The position numbers and the translations under genes are program-made. Shown here one piece after another: positions 32,308 to 43,490 of a stretch of DNA of 64,000 bases. A model generated the notes under the pieces. That model made no database searches. It saw only the letters and a program-made list of their open reading frames with translations, and was not told where the DNA came from. This DNA comes from Neoarius graeffei (lineage: Eukaryota; Chordata; Actinopteri; Siluriformes; Ariidae): positions 59,244,241 to 59,308,240 of the forward strand of contig NC_083577.1 in assembly GCF_027579695.1 (NCBI RefSeq). The letters run 5' to 3'. Position 1 is the first letter of the stretch; every line of letters starts with the position of its first letter.

Positions 32308-34136
32308 TAAAAACAATCTTAAACTGTCCTTCCCACCCTCTACATGAGGAGCTGGTCAGCCACAGGAGCACGTTCAGTAAACGGCTGATTCTTCCACGCT
32401 GCACAACTGAGAGACACAGGAAATCATTCCTACCTGTTGCAGTCAAGCTGTACAATGCCGCTGTATAACTGTGGTACATTGTCTTACCATGTATACTGTA
32501 TCCTTAACTCAGGTGCAATATATGTATATAGGAATCACTGTATATAAAATCACTTCATTTTGCTTTTACTTAAGTTATTGAATTTATTTAATTTAATTTT
32601 ATTTTATTTATTCTTTTTTCAGATGATTTTATCTTCTATTTTTAGACATGTTTACTTCTTCTCTGACTAAGGAGCTTGGTGGCAAATTTGAATTTCCCTC
32701 CAGGGATTAATACAGTAATTCTGATTCTGTTATGTTTGGAGAAAGAAAAACACTGCATTCCAGCATAAGAACCTTATCCGATCTGTGAAACATTGTGGTG
32801 GTAGCATTATGGTTTGGTCCTGTTTTGCTGCATCTGGGCCAGGACGGCTTGCCATCATTGATGGAACAATGAATTCTGAATTATACCAGCAAATTCTAAA
32901 GGAAAATGTCAGGACTTCCATCCATGAACTGAATCTCAAGAGAAGGTGGGTCATGCAGCAAGACAACGACCCTAAACACACAAGTCATTCTACCAAAGAA
33001 TGGTTAAAGAAGAATAAAGTTAATGTTTTGAAATGGCCAAGTCAAAGTCCTGACCTTAATCCAATCGAAATGTTGTGGAAGGACCTGAAGCGAGCAGTTC
33101 ATGTGAGGAAACCCACCAACATCCCAGAGTTGAAGCTGTTCTGTATGGAGGAATGGGCTAAAATTCCTCCAAGCCGGTGTGCAGGACTGATCAACAGTTA
33201 CCGGAAACGTTTAGTTGCAGTTATTGCTGCACAAGGGGGTCACACCAGATACTGAAAGCAAAGGTTCACATACTTTTGCCACTCACAGATATGTAATATT
33301 GGATCATTTTCCTCAATAAATAAATGACCAAGTATAATATTTTTGTCTCATTTGTTTAACTGGGTTCTATTTATCTACTTTTAGGACTTATGTGAAAATC
33401 TGATGATGTTTTAGGTCATATTTATGCAGAAATATAGAAAATTCTAAAGGGTTCACAAACCTTCAAGCACCACTGTAGCCTGGAGACAAGACTGTCTGTC
33501 CATCTCAAAATACCACTTTGTATTTTCATCACATAGACAAGTAACTAGCATTGTTGGTAAGGTCAAGTTGTGGTGTTTCATCTGATATATACTCCACCTC
33601 ATGGCAATGAACACTTCATGAACAATTCAACTGAGAAAAAGAGAGCATGAATTTGGACACAATCTGTGCCTGTTGCGTTCACTTTAGCCTCACTCACAAC
33701 CCACCGTAAGTGTTTTGGACACACACGGGTCACACGGTTTGGTAGATTGCAGCCATGCCACAGGGTCACGGTGAACCCGGGGGAAAGTTTGGGGGAGGAG
33801 TACAGGCAAAGTACTTGTCACGTACAGGTTGCACACCTGACTTCCTTGAGGCGTGGGAAAAATTGCGCCGTTAGCCTGTGGAAAGCATATATCTGACGCA
33901 CATGATCAGTGTGTGTTCAGTGAGTGTGGAGTGTGTGAGACTTGCATTTTACCAGTTTCCTGCGCTATGAGTTCGGGGTGCACTTGTGAAGTGTGTGTGA
34001 TGCATGTGATTAGCATGTTACAATCACTCATAACTTGCGTGTGATACAAGCCAGGAGTGGGCATAAAACCAGCGTGTCTGCAGCATTCTGCATCTGTCTT
34101 TCGACTGAAGAACATTGGATATTTTGTGGGAAAAAC

Positions 34137-34171
34137 AGGATAAAGCGGCTAGAGATAATGAGAATGAATGA
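34137..34171 (+). repeat. Isolated SINE 3' tail
   Basis: AGGATAAAGCGGCTAGAGAT followed by AATGAGAATGAATGA, the last about 30 bp of the dominant SINE family in this window, with no body upstream. Either an extreme 5' truncation or the relic of a deletion. Confidence 0.6.
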
Positions 34172-34373
34172 AATTTAGAAAATGGGACCCAAGAAGAAGT
34201 GAGCAAAAGTGAAGTAACCCAGCCTGAAACAGCAGAAGGGGAGGAGGAGGAAGAATTTAATGATGATGATGATGATGATGGTAGCAGCACCGGCGAGCCC
34301 TGCATGGACAGGGAGAAGTATGCCTTCAAGCCGGCAGAAAGCACAGCACCCCGCCAGAGGGATTTTCACAGGT
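34172..34373 (+). other. Possible acidic exon in the Harbinger-like element
   Basis: The frame starting just after a stop near 34171 is open to a GTAAAT donor at 34374: it reads TQEEVSKSEVTQPETAEG, a run of five Glu, then six Asp, then EPCMDREKYAFKPAESTAP. A TATA-like site lies about 115 bp upstream. There is no in-frame ATG before the acidic run, so either the exon is not first or the start was lost. I do not recognise the protein; composition alone suggests a nuclear protein. Confidence 0.35.
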
Positions 34374-34433
34374 AAATACACATGCTTTAAACATTCATTT
34401 CAGTATCTATAGGCTTATGTAATTAATATTATA

Positions 34434-36046
34434 CAGGTGCTGGTCATATAATTAGAATATCATGAAAAAGTTGATTTATTTCAGTAATTCCATTCAAAAA
34501 GTGAAACTTGTATATTATATTCATTCATTACACACAGACTGATATATTTCAAATATTTATTTCTTTTAATTTTGATGATTATAACTGACAACTAATGAAA
34601 ACCCCAAATTCAGTATCTCAGAAAATTAGAATATTGTGAAAAGGTTCAATATTGAAGACACCTGGTGCCACACTCTAATCAGCTAATTAACTCAAAACCC
34701 CTGCAAAGGCCTTTAAATGGTCTCTCAGTCGAGTTCTGTAGGCGACACAATCATGGGGAAGACTGCTGACTTGACAGTTGTCCAAAAGACAACCATTGAC
34801 ACCTTGCACAAGGAGAGCAAGACACAAAAGGTCATTGCTAAAGAGGCTGGCTGTTCACAGAGCTCTGTGTCCAAGCACATTAATGGAGAGGCGAAGGGAA
34901 GGAAAAGATATGGTAGAAAAAAGTGTACAAGCAATAGGGATAACTGCACCCTAGAGAGGATTGTGAAACAAAACCCATTCAAAAATGTGGGGGAGATTCA
35001 CAAAGAGTGGACTGCAGCTGGAGTCAGTGCTTCAAGAACCACCACGCACAGACGTATGCAAGACATGGGTTTCAGCTGTCGCATTCCTTGTGTCAAGCCA
35101 CTCTTGAACAAGAGACAGCGTCAGAAGCGTCTCGCCTGGGCTAAAGACAAAAAGGACTAGACTGCTGCTGAGTGGTCCAAAGTTATGTTCTCTGATTAAA
35201 GTAAATTTTGCATTTCCTTTGGAAATCAAGGTCCCAGAGTCTGGAGGAAGAGAGGAGAGGCACAGAATCCACGTTACTTGAGGTCCAGTGTAAAGTTTCC
35301 ACAGTCAGTGATGGTTTGGGGTGCCATGTCATCTGCTGGTGTTGGTCCACTGTTTTCTGAGGTCCAAGGTCAACGCAGCCATCTACCAGGAAGTTTTAGA
35401 GCACTTCATGCTTCCTGCTGCTGACCAACTTTATGGAGATGCAGATTTCATTTTCCAACAGGACTTGGCACCTGCACACAGTGCCAAAGCTACCAGTACC
35501 TGGTTTAAGGACCATGGTATCCCTGTTCTTAATTGGCCAGCAAACTTGCCTGACCTTAACCCCATAGAAAATCTATGGGGTATTGTGAAGAGGAAGATGT
35601 GATACACCAGACCCAACAATGCAGAAGAGCTGAAGGCCACTATCAGAACAACCTGGGCTCTCATAACACCTGAGCAGTGCCACAGACTGATCGACTCCAT
35701 GCCACGCCGCATTGCTGCAGTAATTCAGGCAAAAGGAGCCCCAACTATGTATTGAGTGCTGTACATGCTCATACTTTTCATGTTCATACTTTTCAGTTGG
35801 CCAACATTTCTAAAAATCCTTTTTTTGTATTGGTCTTAAGTAATATTCTAATTTTCTGAGATACTGAATTTGGGATTTTCATTAGTTGTCAGTTATAATC
35901 ATCAACATTAAAAGAAATAAACATTTGAAATATCAGTCTGTGTGTAATGAATGAATATAATATACAAGTTTCACTTTTTGAATGGAATTACTGAAATAAA
36001 TCAACTTTTTCATGATATTCTAATTATACAGTATGACCAGCACCTG
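34434..36046 (+). mobile_element. Tc1-like transposon in the Harbinger-like element
   Basis: TA-flanked ends CAGGTGCTGGTCATATAATT and its near complement AATTATACAGTATGACCAGC + ACCTG, with long inverted repeats (about 190 bp). 1.6 kb, nearly full length, not interrupted. Confidence 0.92.
34753..35755 (+). pseudogene. Tc1-like transposase, four or more breaks
   Basis: ATG at 34753 opens MGKTADLTVVQKTTIDTLHK. Helix-turn-helix KVIAKEAGCSQSSVSKHING is followed by RTTTHRRMQDMGF. A stop at 35158 comes just before the first catalytic block (KVMFSD near 35180, itself followed by a stop). VMVWGAMSSAGVG precedes a frame change near 35355, then FQQDLAPAHSA (second Asp) and [15 protein letters not shown] (Glu), a stop at 35600, then the tail to GAPTMY at 35755. 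Inactive. Confidence 0.87.
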
Positions 36047-36522
36047 TATACCCAGAGTCTTGCCCCTCGTGTCACGTGCAGGTCGCGTGCGCTGTGTGCA
36101 GGTCACGTGCGCTGCATGCACACCACACATAGGGGTATAAAGTAAGATGTACTTCTGTCTTGTGCGCTGCACAAATAGCAAGTGTAGTGTAGTATTTCTG
36201 AGGCATGTCTCTCATACAATGACTGTGCGTCACTCATGAGTCTTACTGTCATCACAAAAAGCCCCTACTAGCCGCGCTGCTGACTTGGTTCAGGCGTACA
36301 AAAGGAGTACGGGTCCCATACGTAGTGTATGCGTTCTTGATTTGTTGCAAGGCCTGTAGAATTTGCATGTGCAGGACCAAAAGTATCTACGGGCAGTCTG
36401 CGACCTTCTACGGCGCTGAACGCATGCAAGTGTCGCGCAAGTCTCAAGCACGGTTTTGCCAATTTTTTTTTACCATAGACCGCCCGTAGCAGCATGTACA
36501 GTGGGTTGTGAGTGAGGCTTTA

Positions 36523-37398
36523 CATATCTGTTGTGTCGCAAGCTGTAGTGACCTCATGCACTACTGATGAGTGAGTTGCTGTGGCTGTTTTCTTGCTAAA
36601 AACTGAGCTCAGCAAGCTATAATGTAAATGTAACACTGACAGCTCAGGGAAAGAGGAACTGGGAGACAGGCTTCACAACTCAACTTGTGCTTTATTTTTA
36701 ATTTAGAGGTCATATTTTGGTGCCTTTATTTTCTCTCCATTTTCTCCACTGGGTAGCTCAGTTCTCTCTGTCTGATTGCCAGTTTCTCTCTGAAAGAACA
36801 CAAAAGACCAGGCACCAGTAATCAAACACAGGTGAAACTCATCACGTGTTACCTGCCGGTTCTATCTGACTCCTCATCGTACACAGCTGCTCGATCACAC
36901 CCTCAGTGTAAAATACAGGCTGATGGTACACATGAAAATTATAACACAATAATGTTATCTTGACTAACTCTTACAGTTTCAGCACTTTGTTCATATTTTG
37001 TGTATTCTTGCCATGGTGTAAGTTAGAAGTTGGCTTATAACTGATGACAGTAAAGTTGGATTGTATGAACCCAGTAGTGGCTTCTATGAGAGTGGTGGTG
37101 GTGGTGCATTTGGGGGAAGAGGGAGGAGGGACTGTGCATTTCCTTGTTTGTAATGATGGAGTGCACACTCCAACTCTCTGAAGATATACTACCCCCATTT
37201 GTTTGCAGTATGGCGTATGAATTCACCAGGTAGCTAATTCTTACCCATTGCACATTTAAGTCTGCTCTGGATTCAAACTGCTGAAACAGCACTAATTCAG
37301 AACAAGGTGTTAATTCTGTTCTGCATTGTGACTTGCATAATCAATTGCAGAGCTTTGCAATCAGTAGTAATTAACAGATATATCTTTATTCATTCATC
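36523..37398. other. Intergenic, no feature seen
   Basis: No coding-like frame or repeat terminus recognised. A GGTGGTGGTGGTG run lies near 37092-37104. Confidence 0.55.
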
Positions 37399-37535
37399 TT
37401 CAATAACTGTTTTATCCTGGTCAGGGTTGCAGTGGATCTGGAGCCTATGCAAGGGATGTATATCCTTGGCATGAGGCAGGAATACACCCTGAATGGGTTG
37501 GGACCAGGCACACACACACACACACACTCATAGGG
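37399..37535 (-). mobile_element. Old SINE 3' fragment
   Basis: Read in reverse, shares the GGGTGTATTCCTGC... / CCAGATCCACTGCAACCCTG layout of the V-SINE-like bodies, next to a (CA)n run at 37510-37527. Diverged and truncated. Confidence 0.5.
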
Positions 37536-37819
37536 TCAATAGTCAATGGTGTATGTCCATTTAATTACACTTACAAACTAAAGCAGTGTTGCATCATTGC
37601 ATTATTTATTAGCTATGCTGTCTCATCATACTTTTCTATTTATAAGGATCTTATAAGGGTCAAGCTTCTAAGGATCAAGAGAATCGTGAATAATAATGAA
37701 GGGAACATTGAGCTTTAGGGCCATATGTAGCTTACTAGGCTTTTTGCACCTGTTTTTAAGTGTAATTATATACAAAGCTAAATGAGTCGTTTAAGCAGCA
37801 CACTAGATACACTTCTCTT

Positions 37820-38128
37820 GGGTGGCACGGTGGTGTAGTGGTTAGCACTGTCACCTCACAGCAAGAAGGTTCCAGGTTTGAACCTCATGGCCAACAAGGG
37901 CCTTTCTGTGTGGAGTTTGCATGTTCTCCCGTCTGCATGGGTTTCCTCCGAGTTCCCCCACAGTTCAAAGACATGCACAAGCCAGTACATACTTAGCACC
38001 AGTCCCAAGCCCAGATAGATTGGGAAGGGTTGCGTCAGGAAGGGCATCTGGTGTAAAACCTATGCCAAATCAAATGTGGCGGGGGGAGGTCCACTGTAGT
38101 GACCCCTAATGGGAGCAGCCGAAAGAAG
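37820..38128 (+). mobile_element. SINE (short 3' subfamily), 18-bp target duplication
   Basis: tRNA-like head GGTGGCACGGTGGTGTAGTG, body TTTGCATGTTCTCC, and a distinct 3' part (AGGGTTGCGTCAGGAAGGGC, GAGCAGCCGAAAGAAGAC). Flanked by ACTAGATACACTTCTCTT (37802-37819) and the same with one change at 38129-38146. It shows what the split SINE at 24865-27225 looked like. Confidence 0.85.
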
Positions 38129-38270
38129 ACTAGATACACTCCTCTTCCTCATACATATGCATTTGAGGAAGGCTTGTGCAAAAAAAGGTGGGGATAACAG
38201 AAAGTGCAGTTAATAAGGCTACATATTTTGTTTATTGCACGAAACTTTTTTAATCCATCCTCATCAAGTT

Positions 38271-38627
38271 CTATCCATTACCTGTAACCTCTTATCCTGT
38301 GCAGGGTCGCAGGCAAGCTGGAGCCTATCCCAGCTGACTATGGGCGAGAGGCAGGGTACACCCTGGACAAGTCACCAGATCATCACAGGGCTGACACAGA
38401 GACAAACAACCATTCACACCCACAGCCAATTTAGAGCCACCAATTAGCCTAATATGCATGTCTTTGGACTGTGGGGGAAACTGGAGTACCCAGAGGAAAC
38501 CCACAGAAACACAGGGAGAACATGCAAACTCCATCCAGAAAGGCCCTTATCGGCCACTGGACTCGAACCCAGAACCTTCTTGCTGTGAGGCGACAGTGCT
38601 AACCACTACACCACTGTGCTGCCCCTT
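38271..38627 (-). mobile_element. SINE, minus strand, 11-bp target duplication
   Basis: Dominant family, full length, flanked by CTCATCAAGTT (38260-38270) and CTCACCAAGTT (38628-38638). Tail is AGGATAAGAGGTTACAGGTA, different from the TGAGA-repeat tails of younger copies. Confidence 0.83.
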
Positions 38628-38983
38628 CTCACCAAGTTTTGAAATATAATTTGCAATAATACAATACCCATTTAGGCCCTTGGTGAAATAATTATGAAGT
38701 GAAATGACACCATTTTATTATTGATTGTTATTTGGCTGCTTTTCTCAGCCCTGATAATAGCACTTATGCTGTAGTGCAAAAATATATACATATCTTAACA
38801 AGCAAAATTCAACAAATATTTCTCGATTATGTTTTTAAACAATAACATGATTATTAAACCTATATGTAGATATTCTTATTCATTTCAAGCTTGAAACTGT
38901 GTTGTTCTATTGGCAGATATTTATTATTACATGTATTTCAAGTTTCTATTTTTTATTTTATTTATTAAATTATTGTATAATTT

Positions 38984-39305
38984 ATCCTTCTACAGGGTCG
39001 CAGGCAAGCTGGAGCCTATCCCAGCTGACTACGGGCGAAAGGCGGGGTACACCCTGGACAAGTCGCCAGGTCATCACAGGGCTGACACATAGACACAGAC
39101 AACCATTCACACTCACATTCACACCTACGGTCAATTTAGAGTCACCAGTTAACCTAACCTGCATGTCTTTGGACTGTGGGGGAAACCGGAGCACCCGGAG
39201 GAAACCCACACGGACACGGGGAGAACATGCAAACTCCGCACAGAAAGGCCCTCGCCGGCCACGGGGCTCGAACCCGGACCTTCTTGCTGTGAGGCAACAG
39301 CGCTA
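38984..39305 (-). mobile_element. SINE, minus strand, head truncated at a Tc1
   Basis: Starts with the tail (TTATCCTTCTACAGGGTCGC) and stops in the tRNA-like head at GACAGCGCTAA, exactly where Tc1 sequence begins. The Tc1 left terminal repeat (about 80 bp) is missing, so a deletion or recombination joined SINE head to Tc1 interior. Confidence 0.78.
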
Positions 39306-39359
39306 ATATTTGCAAATTATGGTGGAAAATAAATATTTGGTCAATAACAAAAGTCCATC

Positions 39360-40756
39360 TCAATACTTTGTTATATACCCTTTGTTGGCAATGACAGAGG
39401 TCAAACGTTTTCTGTAAGTCTTCACAAGGTGTTCACACACTGTTGCTGGTATTTTGGCCCATTCCTCCATGCAGATCTCCTCTAGAGCAGTGATGTTTTG
39501 AGGCTGTCGCTGAGCAACGTGGACTTTCAACTCCCTCCAAAGATTTTCTATAGGGTTGAGATCTGGAGACTGGCTAGGCCACTCCAGGACCTTGAAATGC
39601 TTCTTACGAAGCCACTCCTTCGTTGCCCGGGTGGTGTGTTTGGGATCATTGTCATGCTGAAAGACCCAGCCACATTTCATCTTCAATGCCCTTGCTGATG
39701 GAAGGAGGTTTTCACTCAAAATCTCACGATACATGGCCCCATTCATTCTTTCCTTTACACGGATCAGTCGTCCTGGTCCCTTTGCAGAAAAACAGCCCCA
39801 AAGCATGATGTTTCCACCCCCATGCTTCACAGTAGGTATGGTGTTCTTTGGATGCAACTCAGCATTCTTTCTCTTCCAAACACGACAAGTTGAGTTTTTA
39901 CCAAAAAGTTCTATTTTGGTTTCATCTGACATTCTCCTGATCCTCTTCTGAATCATCCAAATGCTCTCTAGCAAACTTCAGACGGGCCTGGACATGTACT
40001 GGCTTAAGCAGGGGGACACGTCTGGCACTGCAGGATTTGAGTCCCTGGCGGCGTAGTGTGTTACTGATGGTAGCCTTTGTTACTTTGGTCCCAGCTCTCT
40101 GCAGGTCATTCACTAGGTCCCCCCATGTCTCATCTCATTATCTCTAGCCGCTTTATCCTTCTACAGGGTCGCAGGCAAGCTGGAGCCTATCCCAGCTGAC
40201 TACAGGCAAAAGGCGGGGTACACCCTGGACAAGTCGCCAGGTCATCACAGGGCTGGCACATAGACACAGACAACCATTCACACTCACATTCACACCTATG
40301 GTCAATTTAGAGTCACCAGTTAACCTAACCTGCATATCTTTGGACTGTGGGGGAAACCGGAGCACCTGGAGGAAACCCACGTGGACACGGGGAGAACATG
40401 CAAACTCCGCACAGAAAGGCCCTCGCCGGCCACGGGGCTCAAACCCGGACCTTCTTGCTGTGAGGCGACAGTGCTAACCACTACACCATCGTGCCGCCGT
40501 CCCCCCGTGTGGTTCTGGGATTTTTGCTCACCGTTCTTGTGATCATTTTGACCTCACGGGGTGAGATCTTGCGTGGAGCCCCAGATCGAGGGAGATTATC
40601 AGTGGTCTTGTATGTCTTCCATTTTCTAATAATTGCTCCCACAGTTGATTTCTTCACACCAAGCTGCTTACCTATTGCAGATTCAGTCTTCCCAGCCTGG
40701 TGCAGGTCTACAATATTGTTTCTGGTGTCCTTTGACAGCTCTTTGGTCTTAGCCAT
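39360..40756 (-). pseudogene. Tc1-like transposase, split by a SINE and frameshifted
   Basis: ATG at 40756 opens [20 protein letters not shown]; helix-turn-helix [20 protein letters not shown]; the SINE enters after TTRGD (40498). It resumes at 40128: [31 protein letters not shown], a small deletion near 39940, then [13 protein letters not shown] (Asp), [24 protein letters not shown] (Asp), [16 protein letters not shown] (Glu), ending GYITKY at 39360. The C-terminal 200 codons are open. Confidence 0.88.
40129..40498 (-). mobile_element. SINE, minus strand, in Tc1 transposase
   Basis: Dominant family, full length, flanked by GTCCCCCCATGT (40117-40128) and GTCCCCCCGTGT (40499-40510). Confidence 0.88.
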
Positions 40757-40828
40757 AGTGGAGTTTGGAGTGTGACTGTTTGAGGTTGTGGGCAGTTGTC
40801 TTTTATACTGATAACGAGTTCAAACAGG

Positions 40829-41193
40829 GGCGGCACGGTGGTGTAGTGGTTAGCGCTGTCGCCTCACAGCAAGAAGGTCCTGGGTTCGAGCCCCGGGGCC
40901 GGCGAGGGCCTTTCTGTGTGGAGTTTGCATGTTGTCCGCGTGGATTTCCTCCGGGTGCTCCGGTTTCCCCCACAGTCCAAAGACATGCAGGTTAGGTTAA
41001 CTGGTGACTCTAAATTGACCGTAGGTGTGAATGTGAGTGTGAATGGTTGTCTGTGTCTATGTGTCAGCCCTGTGATGACCTGGCGACTTGTCCAGGGTGT
41101 ACCCCGCCTTTCGCCCGTAGTCAGCTGGGATAGGCTCCAGCTTGCCTGCGACCCTGTAGAAGGATAAAGCGGCTAGAGATAATGAGATGAGAT
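40829..41193 (+). mobile_element. SINE, plus strand, in Tc1 5' region
   Basis: Full length with GATGAGAT tail; perfect 13-bp duplication GAGTTCAAACAGG (40816-40828 and 41194-41206). Head has A-box-like GTGGTGTAGTGGTTAGC and B-box-like GGGTTCGAGCCCC. Confidence 0.9.
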
Positions 41194-41499
41194 GAGTTCA
41201 AACAGGTGCCATTAATACAGGTAACGAGTGGAGGACAGAGGAGCCTCTTAAAGAAGAAGTTACAGGTCTGTGAGAGCCAGAAATCTTGCTTGTTTGTAGG
41301 TGACCAAATACTTATTTTACCAAGGAATTTACCAATTAATTCATTAAAAATCCTACAATGTGATTTCCTGGATTCTTTCCCCCATTCTGTCTCTCATAGT
41401 TGAAGTGTACCTATGATGAAAATTACAGGCCTCTCTCTTCTTTCTAAGTGGGAGAACTTGTACAATTGGTGGCTGACTAAATACTTTTTTGCCCCACTG

Positions 41500-41966
41500 T
41501 ATTTTCCAAATGGTATAGGCACCCTAATCAACAATCAACAATTAGAGCAACAGAATAGAGTTTAATTGCACACTTTTCTAGAAAGTAGCTACCTCATTCT
41601 GTAAATTGCTGTCCTTTTATTAAAACCAATTTGTAATCCAATGGACTATGAGCCATATTAATGCCATCCATACCATCTACTTGTTCTTGTTCTACTTGTT
41701 TAATAAAAATTTTATACAGATTAATTTTGTAGGCACTCCAAGGTGCAGTTTGCATGATGAGCTATAGTACTGTGCAATAATTCAGATGCACTGTGGGAAA
41801 ATCGAGCTGTGTTTTGCACCACACTCCTTTAATTATGTACATCTGGCCATCTAGACCACAGTGTGTGAAAGAGGGAGAGTTGTGCAAGCTTAATCTAGGT
41901 TAAAGAGTCCATAAAGCTGAGTGTTGTACAGATCAGAGGTGGGATGAATTATAAGAGAGAAATAGG

Positions 41967-42039
<73 letters not shown>

Positions 42040-42462
42040 TTATTACTCATTCTCCCATCAGGGGTTTAAGCGTGTGCTTTGCTCTAAGTTGGAGGTGCGT
42101 GCTAGGGAGCAGGTGTGAATATTCCAGTGCAGCATCAGTCCCAGAGCACGCTGCAGGCTGCAGATAGAGGCTGGAGGTGTGGGAGTGTTACAGCCCCATG
42201 CCATTACTGCCACTGTCCCCTGAGTCCAACTACCAAAAGCCATCCATCTTCTCCATGACTACAGGAGTCTCAAGAGAACAGCCAGATTCTATTAAATTTT
42301 TAATACTCAAATTCTTCCTTACAGCTAGAAATGGAGGCAGTAAAGTTAATTGAGAGTGAGTTCCATGTAATAAAAATATTTATGAAATGTACTTTGAAAT
42401 AATTCATGAGGACAGGCTCTTCATATTACAGCTGACAGGCATACATTCTGGATTTCTGCTGT

Positions 42463-42500
<38 letters not shown>

Positions 42501-43079
42501 TTCTGCCCTCTCCTATTGACTGAGCTTTAGAAATATCACACACTAGCAGGAGAGTTAGAGTGATAAATAATTAGATGGCATCCAACTAAAAGCGGAGCAT
42601 ATTAATCTCAGCCAGGTGTGTGTGTGTGTGTGTGTATAGGTCATTGGGTGTTGTAGAGGGTGTTATAGGTTTGTGTGTGTATTTCTCCATTAGAGTTAAT
42701 GGCTCTGATGATGAAGTAAATGGTTTTATGGTTCCTCATCTTCCCATGGGGAGACAGGAAGTATTTAAGACCTGCTGCTGCTCTGATGGATTTTTCAATC
42801 TGACAGTTGAAATGTTCTCTGTTTTCAGCACAGTTCATAATATTATCATTATAAATTATAACTGATAACTCTGAGGAAGCATCTGCAGACACTGTCATAC
42901 TAATAGTAGTGTCACACACATCAAATCATGACTAATTACGGTGCTTTTCCTTTAGCCCGTTCACTTTTCACTAAATGTGTCAGGACAGCAGCAAATGTCA
43001 ATTTGTCTCAAAGGATATTGATTGTGTTCATATTAAAGCAGTGCCAGTGTTTGGTACAGAACATACTATATTATATAGA
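41500..43079. other. Intergenic with microsatellites
   Basis: (TG)n at 41971-42038, (CT)n at 42467-42498 and a shorter (TG)n at 42616-42635. No gene-like frame or transposon terminus seen; apparent Cys-Val repeats in translation come from the TG run. Confidence 0.65.
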
Positions 43080-43339
43080 CATAAGCATTTTACTGGGAAA
43101 TACACCACTCGTATCTTTCATACGAGCTACATCCAAGACATTGAGTGACATATTTTTCAATATGTCACTTGTGAGGATATTGATGAATTGTTTTCATAAA
43201 TTTGGGGACTTTTTGTTGATGAATGTGTCTATATAATAAAAAGAAAATCACATGTTGGCTTGAAGACGTGAGGTTTATCTTCTCGTATTGAAAAACCTGC
43301 ATTTTTCATACGAAATACATCGTGGATCTGAGTGACACA

Positions 43340-43490
43340 TTTAAATAATATTGGCTGGCTTTGAGTGGTCTATCAGATATATTCCATTCAGCTAGCATGA
43401 TACCGAACGAGTCGAAGACAAGTTCAGTATCATGCTAGCTGAATGGAATATATCTGACAGACCACAAAAAAGAGCCAGCCGATATTATTA
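43340..43490. repeat. Inverted repeat (hairpin), about 60-bp arms
   Basis: AATAATATTGGCTGGCT... GGAATATATCTGAYAGACCAC pairs with its complement on the other side of a loop of about 23 bp (around 43412-43434). Core arm CATTCAGCTAGCATGATAC is perfect. Could extrude as a cruciform or stem in RNA. Confidence 0.75.

Larger units (their letters stand above)
28985..32466 (+). pseudogene. Rex-type LINE reverse transcriptase, broken
   Basis: Conserved blocks: EAKEKYRRKSEWKLQQNN, HAGKSAGLDGVSPRALK, WKMSCLVPVPKK, DYRPVALMSHIMKTLERL, DPLQFAYQPCLGVEDAI. A short insertion or slippage near 29925 breaks the FFDFSSAFDTI motif, and several frame changes follow around 30090-30190 in the active-site region (DDSAVV near 30200). 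After that: NHLQLNVMKTKELVVDL, RMFYESVVASAILYAVVCWG. It ends across the mariner insert at a C-terminal tail (32310-32466: LHEELVSHRS-like, LYNAAV). Dead. Confidence 0.8.
28985..32728 (+). mobile_element. Rex-type LINE (5'-truncated), inside Tc1 copy A
   Basis: Starts mid-ORF (KLWVTKDIKALLNEKKRAFR) and ends in a 3' tail with TTTGAATTTCCCTCCAGGGA and TAATTCTGATTCTG. The Tc1 codons are contiguous across 28984/32729 with no obvious target duplication. It is itself split by a mariner-like element at 30722-32307. Family called Rex1/Babar-like on the sequence of RT and tail; the exact clade is uncertain. Confidence 0.8.
28507..33255 (+). pseudogene. Tc1-like transposase of copy A, split
   Basis: ATG at 28507 opens MARTKEISEDLRKSVVDVHQ. 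A frameshift follows near 28580 and a small deletion near 28620 removes part of the second helix-turn-helix. It continues with ITPRARRVI, ESTIRRTLNNNGVHGR, and [15 protein letters not shown] (first catalytic Asp). The LINE enters at 28985. It resumes at 32729: VWRKKNTAFQHKN, KHCGGSIMVWSC, QQDNDPKHTS (second Asp) and [16 protein letters not shown] (Glu), ending at the stop at 33255. DD34E transposase, inactive. Confidence 0.88.
28139..33475 (+). mobile_element. Tc1-like transposon, copy A, split by a LINE
   Basis: TA-flanked ends CAGTGGTGCTTGAAAGTTTG and CAAACCTTCAAGCACCACTG with long inverted repeats (AATTTTCTATATTTCTGCAT near both ends). Without its inserts it is about 1.6 kb. Same family as copy B at 49099-52362. 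Confidence 0.92.
33687..36518. mobile_element. Harbinger-like element with a Tc1 inside
   Basis: Ends GCCTCACTCACAACCCAC and GTGGGTTGTGAGTGAGGC flanked by TTTA on both sides (a TTA 3-bp duplication fits Harbinger). The ends are similar to the MITE at 56599-56922 (GGTCACAACCGG type). The interior holds two TATA-like sites (GGGCATAAAAC near 34057 and GGGTATAAAG near 36131), a possible coding exon (34180-34373), a stray SINE tail and a Tc1 (34434-36046). No nuclease gene recognised. Confidence 0.68.
39306..41499 (-). mobile_element. Tc1-like transposon, left end lost, hit by two SINEs
   Basis: Right end is GCCCCACTG followed by TA, with GCTGACTAAATACTTTTTTG, a familiar fish Tc1 terminus; the matching left terminus is absent. 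Minus-strand transposase. SINEs at 40129-40498 and 40829-41193 each have clear target duplications. Confidence 0.88.

Noticed and set aside
32730-32981. Minus-strand frame of 83 codons with CMTHLLLRFSSW
   Set aside because: Antisense of the conserved Tc1 catalytic region; the same antisense frame recurs in copy B.
41971-42038. Cys-Val repeat protein
   Set aside because: Translation of the (TG)n microsatellite.
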